In this document: positions 16,742 through 25,400 of the stretch, piece after piece
How the letters are laid out: each line of letters opens with the position of its first letter
Position numbering within the stretch: position 1 is the stretch's first letter
Assembly: GCA_964654015.1 (NCBI GenBank)
Contig: CAZZHQ010000001.1
Coordinates: 1 to 64,000, forward strand
Reading direction: 5' to 3'
Source of the DNA: JAUUZT01 sp964654015
Lineage (GTDB): Bacteria > Chloroflexota > Dehalococcoidia > GIF9 > AB-539-J10
Length of the DNA stretch: 64,000 nt
Made by a program: the position numbers and the translations under genes
Notes under the pieces: model-generated
The model's database searches: none
What the model was told of the DNA's origin: nothing
What the model saw: the letters and a program-made list of their open reading frames with translations, nothing else

Positions 16742-16788
16742 TAATGGATTTCAGCGCAGTGAGAAGTAATTGGTTTAACAGGACAGAT
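16742..16788. repeat. 47-bp perfect direct repeat, right copy
   Basis: Identical to 15454-15500. It runs straight into the 5' end of the broken symporter gene, replacing its normal start region. Confidence 0.95.
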
Positions 16789-18118
16789 AAGCCAGGTAGT
16801 TGATAGCTCTCCCACCCGCCAGGTATGGTCGTCGCAACGTGCCTACGTACTGGCCTCAATAGCCGGAGTAGTTGGATTGGGAAACCTGTGGCGTTTCCCC
16901 TACATGGCAGGGCAGAACGGCGGAGGCAATTTTGTGCTGGCTTATATAATTTGCATCATTGCCCTTGGTATCCCGCTATATGTTCTTGAGGCCAGCGCAG
17001 GCAAATTTGCCAGCAGAGGGGCGGTTGGACTTTTTCGTCTTATCAACAAGCGATGGGGCCCATAGCTGGGTTGGTTCCTGGTTCTGCTGACTATATCCAT
17101 CATGAGCTACTACCTTGTCGTCAGTGGCTGGACGCTTGGCTATGCAGTGGATGCCCTACGTCTTGACTTGAAAACGTTCGATGAGTTCACCAGTGGCTAT
17201 AACACCCTGTGGCTCTTCCTGGCAACGGCCGTTCTTACAGGTATTATGATTTCACGTGGTCTCAGTGGACTCGAACGATTGAGCAGAGTACTGCTACCCA
17301 TGCTTGTATTAATTGTCGGTGGACTCGCTATTTACGCGCAAACCCTGCCCGGCGCGATACAAGCTCGCAGCTTCTATTTTTCGTTTGACCCGGCAGGGCT
17401 ACTGGAGCCCAATATCTGGCGGATGGCGGCAGGGCAAGCTTTCTATTCACTGGCTATCGGCCAGGGATTCCTCATGGTCTACGGAAGCTATTCACCTAAG
17501 GAATTTAATATCGTCAGCTCATCCACGGCTGTTGCGCTGACAAATTCGGTAATCTCAATCACCGCCGGCCTGATGGTGTTCCCAATTGCCTTCACTTTCG
17601 GCATCGCCCCTGATACGGGAAGCCAGCTTTCCTTCACCGCCTTCCCTAGGATATTTGACGAACTTGCCGGAGGCCAGTTCATGGGCATTGGCTTCTATGT
17701 CCTGCTGTTTATAGCAGCTTTCACTTCATGCGTCGGCGGACTGTCTGTAGCGCTGGCGTCTATCCGCGACGAGTTCCGCTTGTCCCAAAAAAAGGCAGCT
17801 CTTATCGTATTCGCTATTGCTACTGCCCTGGGCGTCCCCTCAGCCCTGAGCTTCACCAGCATGGAACTTTCCGTTAACGGAAAGCCATTCCTGGATGTAA
17901 TGGACCAGCTAACCGGTTCCGGGGTGGTAATTGTCGCCGGCATTGCTGGCGCCTGCCTGATCGCCTGGAAGCTACCCACACCAAAACTTCTTGATGCTAT
18001 CAATGCTCCCACGCGACGACTTGGACCACTTTCGTTTTCTCCTCGGTGGATAATACAAGTAGGTCGCTATCTGCCGGCAGCGGCTGTGATACTGCTGGTT
18101 GTCACTTACCTGTTTTAA
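16789..18118 (+). pseudogene. Neurotransmitter:sodium symporter (NSS) family transporter, broken
   Basis: The frame reads SPTRQVWSSQRAYVLASIAG then VVGLGNLWRFPYMAGQNGGG, the first two helices and Na+-binding unwound region of LeuT/SNF-type amino acid transporters. It continues to INKRWGP, meets TAG at 17063-17065, and resumes in the same frame with LGWFLVLLTISIMSYYLVVS through the remaining helices to TAA at 18118. There is no normal start codon: the 47-bp repeat abuts the 5' end. Two lesions (lost start, nonsense codon) make it a likely pseudogene. The downstream part alone (from ATG 17102) would lack helices 1-2 and not transport. Confidence 0.8.
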
Positions 18119-18204
18119 TCAACTATCTCCCGCGCCTCCGTGAAGTTTGCTATAGTCAAAGACTGTTCACTCTTTTTCACGTGATGATACAATAGCAACC
18201 GAAA

Positions 18205-18753
18205 ATGACATCATCAGAAGAAAAGGAAACAGGGGGAGTTGCTATAATCACTGTCCGACGGGAAGTTTCCGAAGACATTGAAGCTATTCGCGCTGTAAAT
18301 AAGCAGGCCTTTGAGCAGGACAATGAGGCTACCATTATTGAAAAGCTTCGAAATCGCGGTGCCCTCATGCTCTCTCTGGTTGCCCTCCGGCAAGGTCAAC
18401 TTGTGGGGCATATCGCCTTCAGCACAGTTATTATAGGAGCTGTCGCATCGAGCTTCGAGGCGGTCGCCCTCGCTCCGATGGCTGTGCTTCCTTCTTACCA
18501 GCGCCAGGGGATCGGCTCTCAACTGGTTCGGACAGGCCTCAAGGAATGCCATCATCTTGGTCATCATATAGTAGTCGTTCTGGGACACCCCACTTTTTAT
18601 CCCCGTTTTGGCTTTGTTCCTGCCAAGGCGAAAGGCATCAACTGTGAATTCGATGTTCCAGAAGAGGCATGGATGATTACTGAGCTACGAGCAGGAGCAC
18701 TGGCGGGCAGAGCTGGTACAGTCAAATTCCAGTCAGAGTTTCTTGATGCCTGA
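18205..18753 (+). CDS. GNAT-family N-acetyltransferase (YhbS-like)
   Basis: An acyltransferase fold of 182 aa with acetyl-CoA motif LAPMAVLPSYQRQGIGSQLV and the later VVVLGHPTFYPRFGFVPA segment that marks YhbS-type GNAT proteins. The first dozen residues after ATG 18205 are low in similarity; a start at a later codon is possible. It is a single-gene unit downstream of the broken symporter. Substrate unknown. Confidence 0.85.
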   Translation: MTSSEEKETGGVAIITVRREVSEDIEAIRAVNKQAFEQDNEATIIEKLRNRGALMLSLVALRQGQLVGHIAFSTVIIGAVASSFEAVALAPMAVLPSYQRQGIGSQLVRTGLKECHHLGHHIVVVLGHPTFYPRFGFVPAKAKGINCEFDVPEEAWMITELRAGALAGRAGTVKFQSEFLDA

Positions 18754-18882
18754 AGAGAAAGCCACCAAAAAGTGAAGGAAGCTCGCAATAACGGATTCGC
18801 CATCAATGAGATCTGGAGGCGAGTAACTTTATTCGCGGTATTGTTATTCTAACAGGCAAATATTTACAATTAGAGTGCGGGG

Positions 18883-19485
18883 TCAGTCAGTAAAAACATA
18901 GCTGCCCTTCTTCAGGTAAGAGTAGAAGGTGAGCGCGGTAGAGATAATCGCAAGATACATCATCACAGCAAGAAGAATATCCGGACCGATACCTAAAATA
19001 GCTATGATAAGTGGCGCCATCCAAAACCAGAAATTAACCTTGGCTATCCCCGTGGGAGTGGGGAACTCAAATACTCGACTACGGCGCTTCCAAAGATAGG
19101 TGACTACACCAGCTATTACCATGACTCCTCCGGCGAGTGCCGGTACCGCATAGGGATAAGGATTCAACGGCATCAGGGCATCTGCCCTTGAAAACAAGCC
19201 TGTAGCTATAGCCATTATTAAAGTTGGCATGAAAAGTATTTCATCAGCAACCAGGTCAAACAGCGAACCCGCCAAGCTTGATTGTCCTAACTTGCGAGCC
19301 AAGAAACCATCAAGCCAATCAGTAAGCGCGGCAATAATGAGAAGAATACCCGCTGTGTGAATTTCAGTTTCGCCGCCTGCATACAAGAGCCAGACAATTA
19401 TTATAGCCATAACGACACGCACTGCGGTGATAGTATTGGGTACATTAAAGGCTAATTTTACTTCTTGTTCTAACGGCTTGTTCAT
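18883..19485 (-). CDS. CDP-alcohol phosphatidyltransferase
   Basis: An integral membrane enzyme of phospholipid synthesis (200 aa, about six helices) that transfers a phosphatidyl group from CDP-diacylglycerol to an alcohol acceptor. The full catalytic signature D-G-x2-A-R-x8-G-x3-D-x3-D is visible in DWLDGFLARKLGQSSLAG followed by SLFDLVADE. The start of the protein, FNVPNTITAVRVVMA, matches PgsA-type enzymes, so phosphatidylglycerophosphate synthase is a plausible specific role, not proven. The 3' neighbour of the gene on the opposite strand is the GNAT gene; the FeS protein gene ends 24 bp upstream. Confidence 0.88.
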   Translation of the reverse strand: MNKPLEQEVKLAFNVPNTITAVRVVMAIIIVWLLYAGGETEIHTAGILLIIAALTDWLDGFLARKLGQSSLAGSLFDLVADEILFMPTLIMAIATGLFSRADALMPLNPYPYAVPALAGGVMVIAGVVTYLWKRRSRVFEFPTPTGIAKVNFWFWMAPLIIAILGIGPDILLAVMMYLAIISTALTFYSYLKKGSYVFTD

Positions 19486-19509
19486 TTACTGCAATACTCC
19501 AATATTATT

Positions 19510-20415
19510 CTATTTTTTCTTAGCTGCTGGATTCCGGAATTCGCAAGGGACTTTCGTCTGGCAAAGCCCACAGCCAGCTACGCTGGTATCATTATTGTAT
19601 CCCTCTTGCAATGCCTCTGTTGAGTAACCGAGAGTATCCCTCAGGTAAGCATGACATTTTATCTTATCATGTCCCTTCTCTGTAATAGCTCCGGCCGGGC
19701 AACGTTCTATGCAGGCAATGCAGCTACCGTCCAGATAAAACAAACAGTTTGAATATGGCCCTTCGGCCGTCCTGGGACTTACGGGCAGTACCAGGTCAGT
19801 AACCACACTGCCACAACGGTGAGCAATTCCACGCTCAGTAATAAAGCCATCTGAAAGGCTGAAAGTGCCAAGCCCGGCGGCAAATGCCACGTGTCGTTCC
19901 GACCAATTTGAGTAAGGGCCCTTTTCATTGTTAAATATCTCAAAATAAGGCTGTAAAAATGGCGCCACTGCCAGATATCCCATAGTAGTGAGGAGTTCTA
20001 CCATATGTGTACGCAATACCACATTGAATTTCTCCCCATAATAACGGGTGTGAGACCAAAGACGGCTGGGAACGCGTGACTCGGCACGATTAGTTTTACG
20101 AGTTTCTTCCACGGCAGGTAAAATCCAGCTTATTACCGAAAGTCTTTCCGGTAATTCTTCCGGATTTTTCTTATAGGTTTTAGCAAGTGCCTCTCGAGGA
20201 GTAAGGTAAGTGGAAGCGATAATGGTTTTGTATTCAGCGAAGATAGGGTCGTTACCATCAGCAAACTGTACCAGCGGTTCGTCCCACATAACATAATCAT
20301 CTATAAACGACAGACGATTAGCCTGACTCGTCCGTACAAATTCTTTGATTTCCCGCGCAATAAACTGAGCCGGATCGTTTTGAAGTCTTTTTTTCATCTC
20401 TACTGACTGTTCCAC
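19510..20415 (-). CDS. 4Fe-4S protein related to epoxyqueuosine reductase / dehalogenase ferredoxin domain
   Basis: A 301-aa soluble Fe-S protein. The C-terminal third has CIACIERCPAG (CxxCxxxCP) and a second Cys set at KCHAYL and CGLCQTKVPCE, enough for two 4Fe-4S clusters, arranged as in QueG-like proteins and the cluster domain of reductive dehalogenases. The N-terminal two thirds carry GTFSLSDGFITERGIAHRCG, similar to the region around the corrinoid site in QueG. There is no TAT signal, which argues against a reductive dehalogenase. GTG 20415 with CAGGAG upstream is the start. Electron transfer or reductase function is inferred. Confidence 0.75.
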   Translation of the reverse strand: MEQSVEMKKRLQNDPAQFIAREIKEFVRTSQANRLSFIDDYVMWDEPLVQFADGNDPIFAEYKTIIASTYLTPREALAKTYKKNPEELPERLSVISWILPAVEETRKTNRAESRVPSRLWSHTRYYGEKFNVVLRTHMVELLTTMGYLAVAPFLQPYFEIFNNEKGPYSNWSERHVAFAAGLGTFSLSDGFITERGIAHRCGSVVTDLVLPVSPRTAEGPYSNCLFYLDGSCIACIERCPAGAITEKGHDKIKCHAYLRDTLGYSTEALQEGYNNDTSVAGCGLCQTKVPCEFRNPAAKKK

Positions 20416-20577
20416 GTATTCTCGCTCCTGTTTCTTTTTATATATAGTTTATTGCCGAAACTAACCCGTAAGTGGGGATTGCAGCACTTATTAGGTTAGC
20501 ATTGCACCATTTTGAACCTGTACCCTTTCCCGGACAAGTTTTACAGAGCTATGTCAGTGGACATTAAAAAATATAAC

Positions 20578-21693
20578 TCATTTACTACGTCTTAAAATGG
20601 TCCGCCGGCCATTGTATCTTTCAATATCATACTCGGTTTCTATATCTACCAAACAGGGATTCCCCAGTGCGTCTTCAATCGGGATGGCGGTAATCTTGCC
20701 ATGTCTATACGATACCATTTTCCCAAAGTCTTTCATGACGACCAAATCAACAGCGGCAATACCGAAATACCTCCCCATTCGGCGATCATAAGCACAGGGA
20801 ACTCCACCCCGTTGCAGATGGCTCAGAACCATGCTTCGCGTCTCTTGCCCTGTCCCTTCATGAATTGCCCTGGCTACAAATTCTGCAACTCCACTCAAAG
20901 CTTTATGACCGAAACTATCTACGCTTCCATTTCTGACAAACTCGATTCCGCCCACTGGTTTAGCTCCTTCAGCTACGATTATAATATCATATCTGGTACC
21001 GGACCTTCTTCCCTCTAAAACCAGCTCATTCACTTTTTCTATAGAAAAATCGTATTCAGGAATTAATATGATATAGGCACCGCTGGACGCTCCTCCTTCC
21101 AGAGCTAGCCATCCGCTATTTCTACCCATTGTCTCCACAACAAATGTTCTCTGGTGAGAACCGGCTGTAGTTCTCAGCCTATCCACTCCCTCCACGATAA
21201 CGTTCATGGCAGTTTCAAACCCCAAAGTGTAATCAGTTCCAGGAAGGTCTTTATCAATCGTCTTGGGAATACAAACAATGTTTATTCCTTCTTTGGCTAA
21301 CTTGAAAGCGACCCCCAGGGTATCATCGCCACCAATGACTATCAGTGTGTGCAGTCCCAGCTTTTCCAAGTTCTCAATTAGCACTTTCGACCGGTCGTTG
21401 TGAGGATCGTAGGGGTTTGTTCGAGAAGTCCCTAAATTGGTTCCGCCGTATCTATCCCACGTCCGAACTTGTGCCTCACTCAAGGGCACGATGTATTCCT
21501 GGGCATCTGGACCTGTCAGGTTAATATTTATCAGTCCCTGCCACCCATTTCGAATCCCAACAACCTCGTATTGTATGTTTCTTTCTGAGGCAAGCTGTTT
21601 ATCTAGAGCAGTTTTAACAATCCATTTGATGGCTGGGTTGATGCCCGCACAGTCACCACCACCAGTGAGAACGCCGATTCTCTGTTTGTTCAT
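20578..21693 (-). CDS. 6-phosphofructokinase, PPi-type active site
   Basis: A 371-aa member of the phosphofructokinase family acting on fructose 6-phosphate. It shows GVLTGGGDCAGINP, GGTNLGTSR, and the catalytic PKTIDKDLPGTD (143-154), followed by ETMGRNSGWLAL. Two positions discriminate donors. Residues 121-124 read GGDD where ATP enzymes have GGDG, and residue 144 is Lys (PKTID) where ATP enzymes have Gly (PGTID). Both changes are those of pyrophosphate-dependent enzymes, so a reversible PPi-PFK is likely. A strong G-rich ribosome binding site precedes the ATG. It is encoded near the aldolase and GlpX genes. Confidence 0.92.
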   Translation of the reverse strand: MNKQRIGVLTGGGDCAGINPAIKWIVKTALDKQLASERNIQYEVVGIRNGWQGLININLTGPDAQEYIVPLSEAQVRTWDRYGGTNLGTSRTNPYDPHNDRSKVLIENLEKLGLHTLIVIGGDDTLGVAFKLAKEGINIVCIPKTIDKDLPGTDYTLGFETAMNVIVEGVDRLRTTAGSHQRTFVVETMGRNSGWLALEGGASSGAYIILIPEYDFSIEKVNELVLEGRRSGTRYDIIIVAEGAKPVGGIEFVRNGSVDSFGHKALSGVAEFVARAIHEGTGQETRSMVLSHLQRGGVPCAYDRRMGRYFGIAAVDLVVMKDFGKMVSYRHGKITAIPIEDALGNPCLVDIETEYDIERYNGRRTILRRSK

Positions 21694-21921
21694 GTTACCC
21701 CCCCCTTAATTAGCATTATTCCTATATATTACCTTAGTGATAGCTTTTTCTGTAGTTGCTATAATGCTGGAAAGATTATAGATTAAAGGTACAGAGGCTG
21801 AGATACATAGGGTAACACTCGTGGTATGTTATAGTAAGATAAGATAGGAGAAGAACAAGCTAAGGAAATAGCCGGTATCTGAGGATTGGGAGAAAAGTCT
21901 TTATGGAGAATATGTATCACC

Positions 21922-23187
21922 ATGAAATACGAAATTGATGCCTTAATAGAAAACGCCGTCTTTGCTGACGATGACAGTGCCAGAAAAGGGTACCAGCAGG
22001 AAATTCAAAAACTGGCCCTTGATCATGGTGTCTATCCTGCCAGCATCCAGGGCCTGTATAGCGCCGCCGGGAAAGGACTCTACAGCGGCAGGACGGTCCC
22101 TGCTATAAATATCCGTGGTATTACCTATCAGGTTGCGAGGGCTATCTTCAAAACAGCTTTAAAAAATAAGGTCGGTGCTTTTATCTTTGAGATTGCACGC
22201 TCTGAGATAAGATATACTGCACAGAGTCCAAGTGAATATACCGCCTGCGTGTTAGCTGCTGCTATAAAGGAAGGGTTTCAGGGCCCAGTTTTCCTTCAAG
22301 GGGACCATTTTCAGGTTAACCAGAAAAGATATAGCTCAGGACCGGACAAGGAACTGAAGGCCCTTAAAGAGCTGACCAAGGAGGCAATAGCTGCCGGGTT
22401 TTTTAACATAGACATAGATGCATCGACTTTAGTGGACCTGGAGAAGCAGACGCTCGAGGAGCAGCAGGAGGAAAACTGCCTAATAACTGCCGATATGACC
22501 AACTTAATACGAAAATTTGAACCCGAAGGAACAACCATTTCTATCGGTGGTGAGATTGGTGAAGTTGGTAAAAGCAACAGCACCGTTGCTGACCTCAGGG
22601 CCTTTTTAGATGGCTATCTGCGTCGGTTAGAACCAAACGCCAAAGGAATCTCAAAAATTAGTGTACAAACCGGAACGAGTCATGGAGGCACAGTACTACC
22701 CAATGGCTCAGTAGCCAGCGTAAAGGTTGATTTCAAGACCCTGGAGGAGATATCCAGGGTAGCACGGGAGGAATACGGCTTAGCTGGTGCCGTACAACAT
22801 GGCGCCTCTACTCTACCTGATGAAGCGTTTGATTTATTCCCGAAATCTGAAGCGATAGAAGTGCATCTGGCCACCGGGTTTCAAAACCTTATCTATGATA
22901 GCTCCTACTTCCCGAGGGAACTGTTGGATAAAATCAATAAACACCTGATAGATAAGTATGCCGGCGAAAAATTGCCAGGAGATACCAAAGACCAGTTCCT
23001 GTATAAAACCAGAAAGAAGGGATTCGGTGACTTCAAGAAGGAGATGTGGCATATGCCGGAAGAGAATTTAACGGCAATACGGGCTGCGCTGGAAGAACGT
23101 TTTATTTTACTTTTCCAGAAGTTGGGCGTGGTAGATACGGTGGGGTTAGTTAACCAGTTTGTGGTTCAACCATCTCAATTGAAATAG
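21922..23187 (+). CDS. Class II fructose/tagatose-bisphosphate aldolase family protein
   Basis: A zinc-dependent class II aldolase, about 421 aa and longer than the usual ~290-350. Metal and substrate motifs are visible: GDHFQVN (His ligand), DIDAS, GGEIGEVG, the phosphate-binding QTGTSHGGTV and VQHGASTLPD. Class II FBP aldolase interconverts fructose 1,6-bisphosphate and triose phosphates. ATG 21922 is preferred over TTG 21886 because GGAGA lies upstream and the family N terminus begins near it. Flanked by PPi-type PFK and GlpX, it fits a reversible glycolysis/gluconeogenesis role. A tagatose-type specificity cannot be excluded. Confidence 0.85.
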   Translation: MKYEIDALIENAVFADDDSARKGYQQEIQKLALDHGVYPASIQGLYSAAGKGLYSGRTVPAINIRGITYQVARAIFKTALKNKVGAFIFEIARSEIRYTAQSPSEYTACVLAAAIKEGFQGPVFLQGDHFQVNQKRYSSGPDKELKALKELTKEAIAAGFFNIDIDASTLVDLEKQTLEEQQEENCLITADMTNLIRKFEPEGTTISIGGEIGEVGKSNSTVADLRAFLDGYLRRLEPNAKGISKISVQTGTSHGGTVLPNGSVASVKVDFKTLEEISRVAREEYGLAGAVQHGASTLPDEAFDLFPKSEAIEVHLATGFQNLIYDSSYFPRELLDKINKHLIDKYAGEKLPGDTKDQFLYKTRKKGFGDFKKEMWHMPEENLTAIRAALEERFILLFQKLGVVDTVGLVNQFVVQPSQLK

Positions 23188-23212
23188 GCTGAGCTTAATT
23201 ATTTTCCTTCAT

Positions 23213-24214
23213 TTAATGGAGTTCAAAGGGACTGAGTTTATCAAGCTTATTAAAGTTGTGCCAGGTATCTATCCAGCGGACGGTGCCAGAACTGGAGCGC
23301 ATTGCAATAGACTGAGTCCGTGCGCCCCCACTAAAATAACTTACTCCCTTCAATAATTCGCCGCTACTAACCCCGGTGGCAGTAAAATACACATCATCAC
23401 AATCAATAAGGTCCTCTGTTTTATAAACCTTATCAACGTCAACTCCAGCTGCTATTGCAAGCTCTCTTTCGTTGTCATCACGAGGCCAAGCCTTACATTG
23501 AAGACCACCCCCAATGCAGTGTATCGCCGCAGCGGAAAGGACTCCCTCAGACGTACCACCGATACCCATAAGCACATCAACCCCTCTACCAGGAAGAGCT
23601 GCCTCTATGCTGGCTACAACATCACCATCAGAAATTAATTTAACCCTGGCACCAGCATTTCTAATATCCGTTAATAACTGCTCGTGGCGCGGCCTGTCTA
23701 AAACCACCACGGTAAGCTCTTCAATCTTTCTTCTCATGGCTCTGGCTATGTTCTTTAGATTTTCCGCCACTGGTGCGTTGATATCTATATAATCCTTTGC
23801 TTCCGGCCCGGTGATGATTTTATCCATATAAGCAAATTGTCCAGGGCAGTTTATCGTCCCCTTAGTTGAAAGCGCTACTACGGAGATAGCTCCAGGAAGA
23901 CCCCTGGAAACTAAGGTTGTCCCATCAATTGGGTCAACAGCAATATCAACCTGGAAACCAGAGCCATCACCAATATGCTCCCCTATATATAACATGGGGG
24001 CATGGTCTTTTTCCCCTTCGCCAATTATTACGGTCCCGTCTATCTGGATATGGCCCAAGACATAACGCATGGCAGCTACTGCCGCCTCGTCAACCAGGTT
24101 TTTATCGCCCTTCCCAAAATAACGGGCAGCAGCCATGGCCGCTGCTTCAGTGACACGAACTAGCTCTATAGCGATATTGCGTTCAATTGGCCCTTGATAA
24201 TGCGTAGAATTCAT
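23213..24214 (-). CDS. glpX: Fructose-1,6-bisphosphatase class II
   Basis: A 333-aa metal-dependent phosphatase of the lithium-sensitive superfamily. It shows the characteristic GlpX blocks: ERNIAIELVRVTEAAAMAAA, VIIGEGEKDHAPML, the metal motif DPIDGTTL, and GIGGTSEGVLSAAA. It hydrolyses fructose 1,6-bisphosphate to fructose 6-phosphate in gluconeogenesis. Having both a bisphosphatase and a probably reversible PPi-PFK nearby gives two routes at the same step. It is convergent with the aldolase gene (26 bp between stops). Confidence 0.95.
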   Translation of the reverse strand: MNSTHYQGPIERNIAIELVRVTEAAAMAAARYFGKGDKNLVDEAAVAAMRYVLGHIQIDGTVIIGEGEKDHAPMLYIGEHIGDGSGFQVDIAVDPIDGTTLVSRGLPGAISVVALSTKGTINCPGQFAYMDKIITGPEAKDYIDINAPVAENLKNIARAMRRKIEELTVVVLDRPRHEQLLTDIRNAGARVKLISDGDVVASIEAALPGRGVDVLMGIGGTSEGVLSAAAIHCIGGGLQCKAWPRDDNERELAIAAGVDVDKVYKTEDLIDCDDVYFTATGVSSGELLKGVSYFSGGARTQSIAMRSSSGTVRWIDTWHNFNKLDKLSPFELH

Positions 24215-24386
24215 ATTAATCCTTTCGCCTTTTTTAGAAAACTAAACGTATTTGTCATATTACTATCATGTTAATTTATATATACGACGGCGTCAACAAC
24301 AAAATCAATCAACAACGCTAATGATCCCTGTTTTTTGCCAGTTAATTTTTCAGGACATATGACCTGCCCAAGAAATAAAAGTAACA

Positions 24387-25208
24387 TTAAACACGATTTT
24401 CCACCGGCCAAAGTCTATGAGTTTGCGTTATACCACCGTCAACAACAAAATTAGCTGCTGTTACATATTTGGCTTCATCCGAAGCAAGATATAAGGCCAT
24501 ATAGGCAACGTCCCAGGCCTCTCCCTGATGACCGGTAGGACACATGGCATCACGCTTTCTATGTGCTTCATCAATGTCCTTGCCATAGGCCTGTTTCACC
24601 GACGCCTCAATCATCGGTGTCCTCATGTACCCGGGTAAAATGGCATTTGCCCGAATCCCTTTCGCTGCATACTGAATCGCTATGTCCCGGGTTAGTCCAA
24701 TAATGGCTGCCTTAGTTGTCTCATATGAAATGGCAGGAACAGGCATAGCGCGTATGCCAGCAACGGAACTAATATTAATTATTGAACCGCTTCCTTGCCT
24801 CTCCATATACGGAAGTGCATATTTGCATGTCAAGAACATGCTTTTTACATTAACATCCTCAGCCCTGTCCCAATCTTCCTCACTGAGTTCAACCGGTCCG
24901 CCAAATATTGCGATACCCACATTATTATGTAAAATATCAACTTTCCCATATACTTCAATACATTTTTCTACCATACTTTTGCAATCACCGGACTTACTAA
25001 CATCGGCTTCAAACGTAATACAGTCGCCGCCTTCTTGCTCAATTATCTTGACGGTCTCTTCAGCAGCATCAAGTCTATTATCAGCCACCATTACTTTAGC
25101 TCCCTCCCTGGCATAAACGATTGCCGCAGCTTTCCCGTTACCCATGCCAGGGCCAGCCGAACCGGCTCCAGTAACAATCGCTACTTTTCCTTCAACTCGT
25201 TTTCCCAT
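24387..25208 (-). CDS. Short-chain dehydrogenase/reductase
   Basis: A 273-aa NAD(P)-dependent SDR. The Rossmann motif is VAIVTGAGSAGPGMGNGKAA, with an insertion after the first Gly that is seen in some SDRs. NNVG appears in place of NNAG, the catalytic Ser is in INISSVAG, and YETTK supplies Tyr and Lys. DN after the second strand (VMVADN) favours NAD+. AAGGAGGG precedes the ATG. It is the last gene of the minus-strand TRAP/UroD cluster and could oxidise a hydroxy intermediate of that pathway, which is an inference from position only. Confidence 0.88.
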   Translation of the reverse strand: MGKRVEGKVAIVTGAGSAGPGMGNGKAAAIVYAREGAKVMVADNRLDAAEETVKIIEQEGGDCITFEADVSKSGDCKSMVEKCIEVYGKVDILHNNVGIAIFGGPVELSEEDWDRAEDVNVKSMFLTCKYALPYMERQGSGSIINISSVAGIRAMPVPAISYETTKAAIIGLTRDIAIQYAAKGIRANAILPGYMRTPMIEASVKQAYGKDIDEAHRKRDAMCPTGHQGEAWDVAYMALYLASDEAKYVTAANFVVDGGITQTHRLWPVENRV

Positions 25209-25400
25209 ATTTTCCCTCCTTACGTTTTTAGTAAAGCCCTGTCATTAGACAGACATGGTTAAAATTTTCTGGCAGGTTGAGGGTGCCTCAGTCTAACATT
25301 AATGCTGGGCTGTTTTTATTGAGGACTAGGTCAACTTGTAGTGGACATCCAGCACACTACTTGATAATCTCACTACGGTTAATGATCTTTGCCTCTACCT

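Noticed and set aside
17102..18118. Separate shorter symporter gene starting at ATG 17102
   Set aside because: It is the continuation, in the same frame, of the upstream NSS sequence after a TAG; alone it lacks helices 1 and 2 that form the Na+ and substrate sites.
19510..20415. Reductive dehalogenase
   Set aside because: Although the Fe-S cysteine layout is similar and the lineage may be organohalide-respiring, there is no twin-arginine signal and no rdhB anchor gene; a QueG-like reductase fits better.
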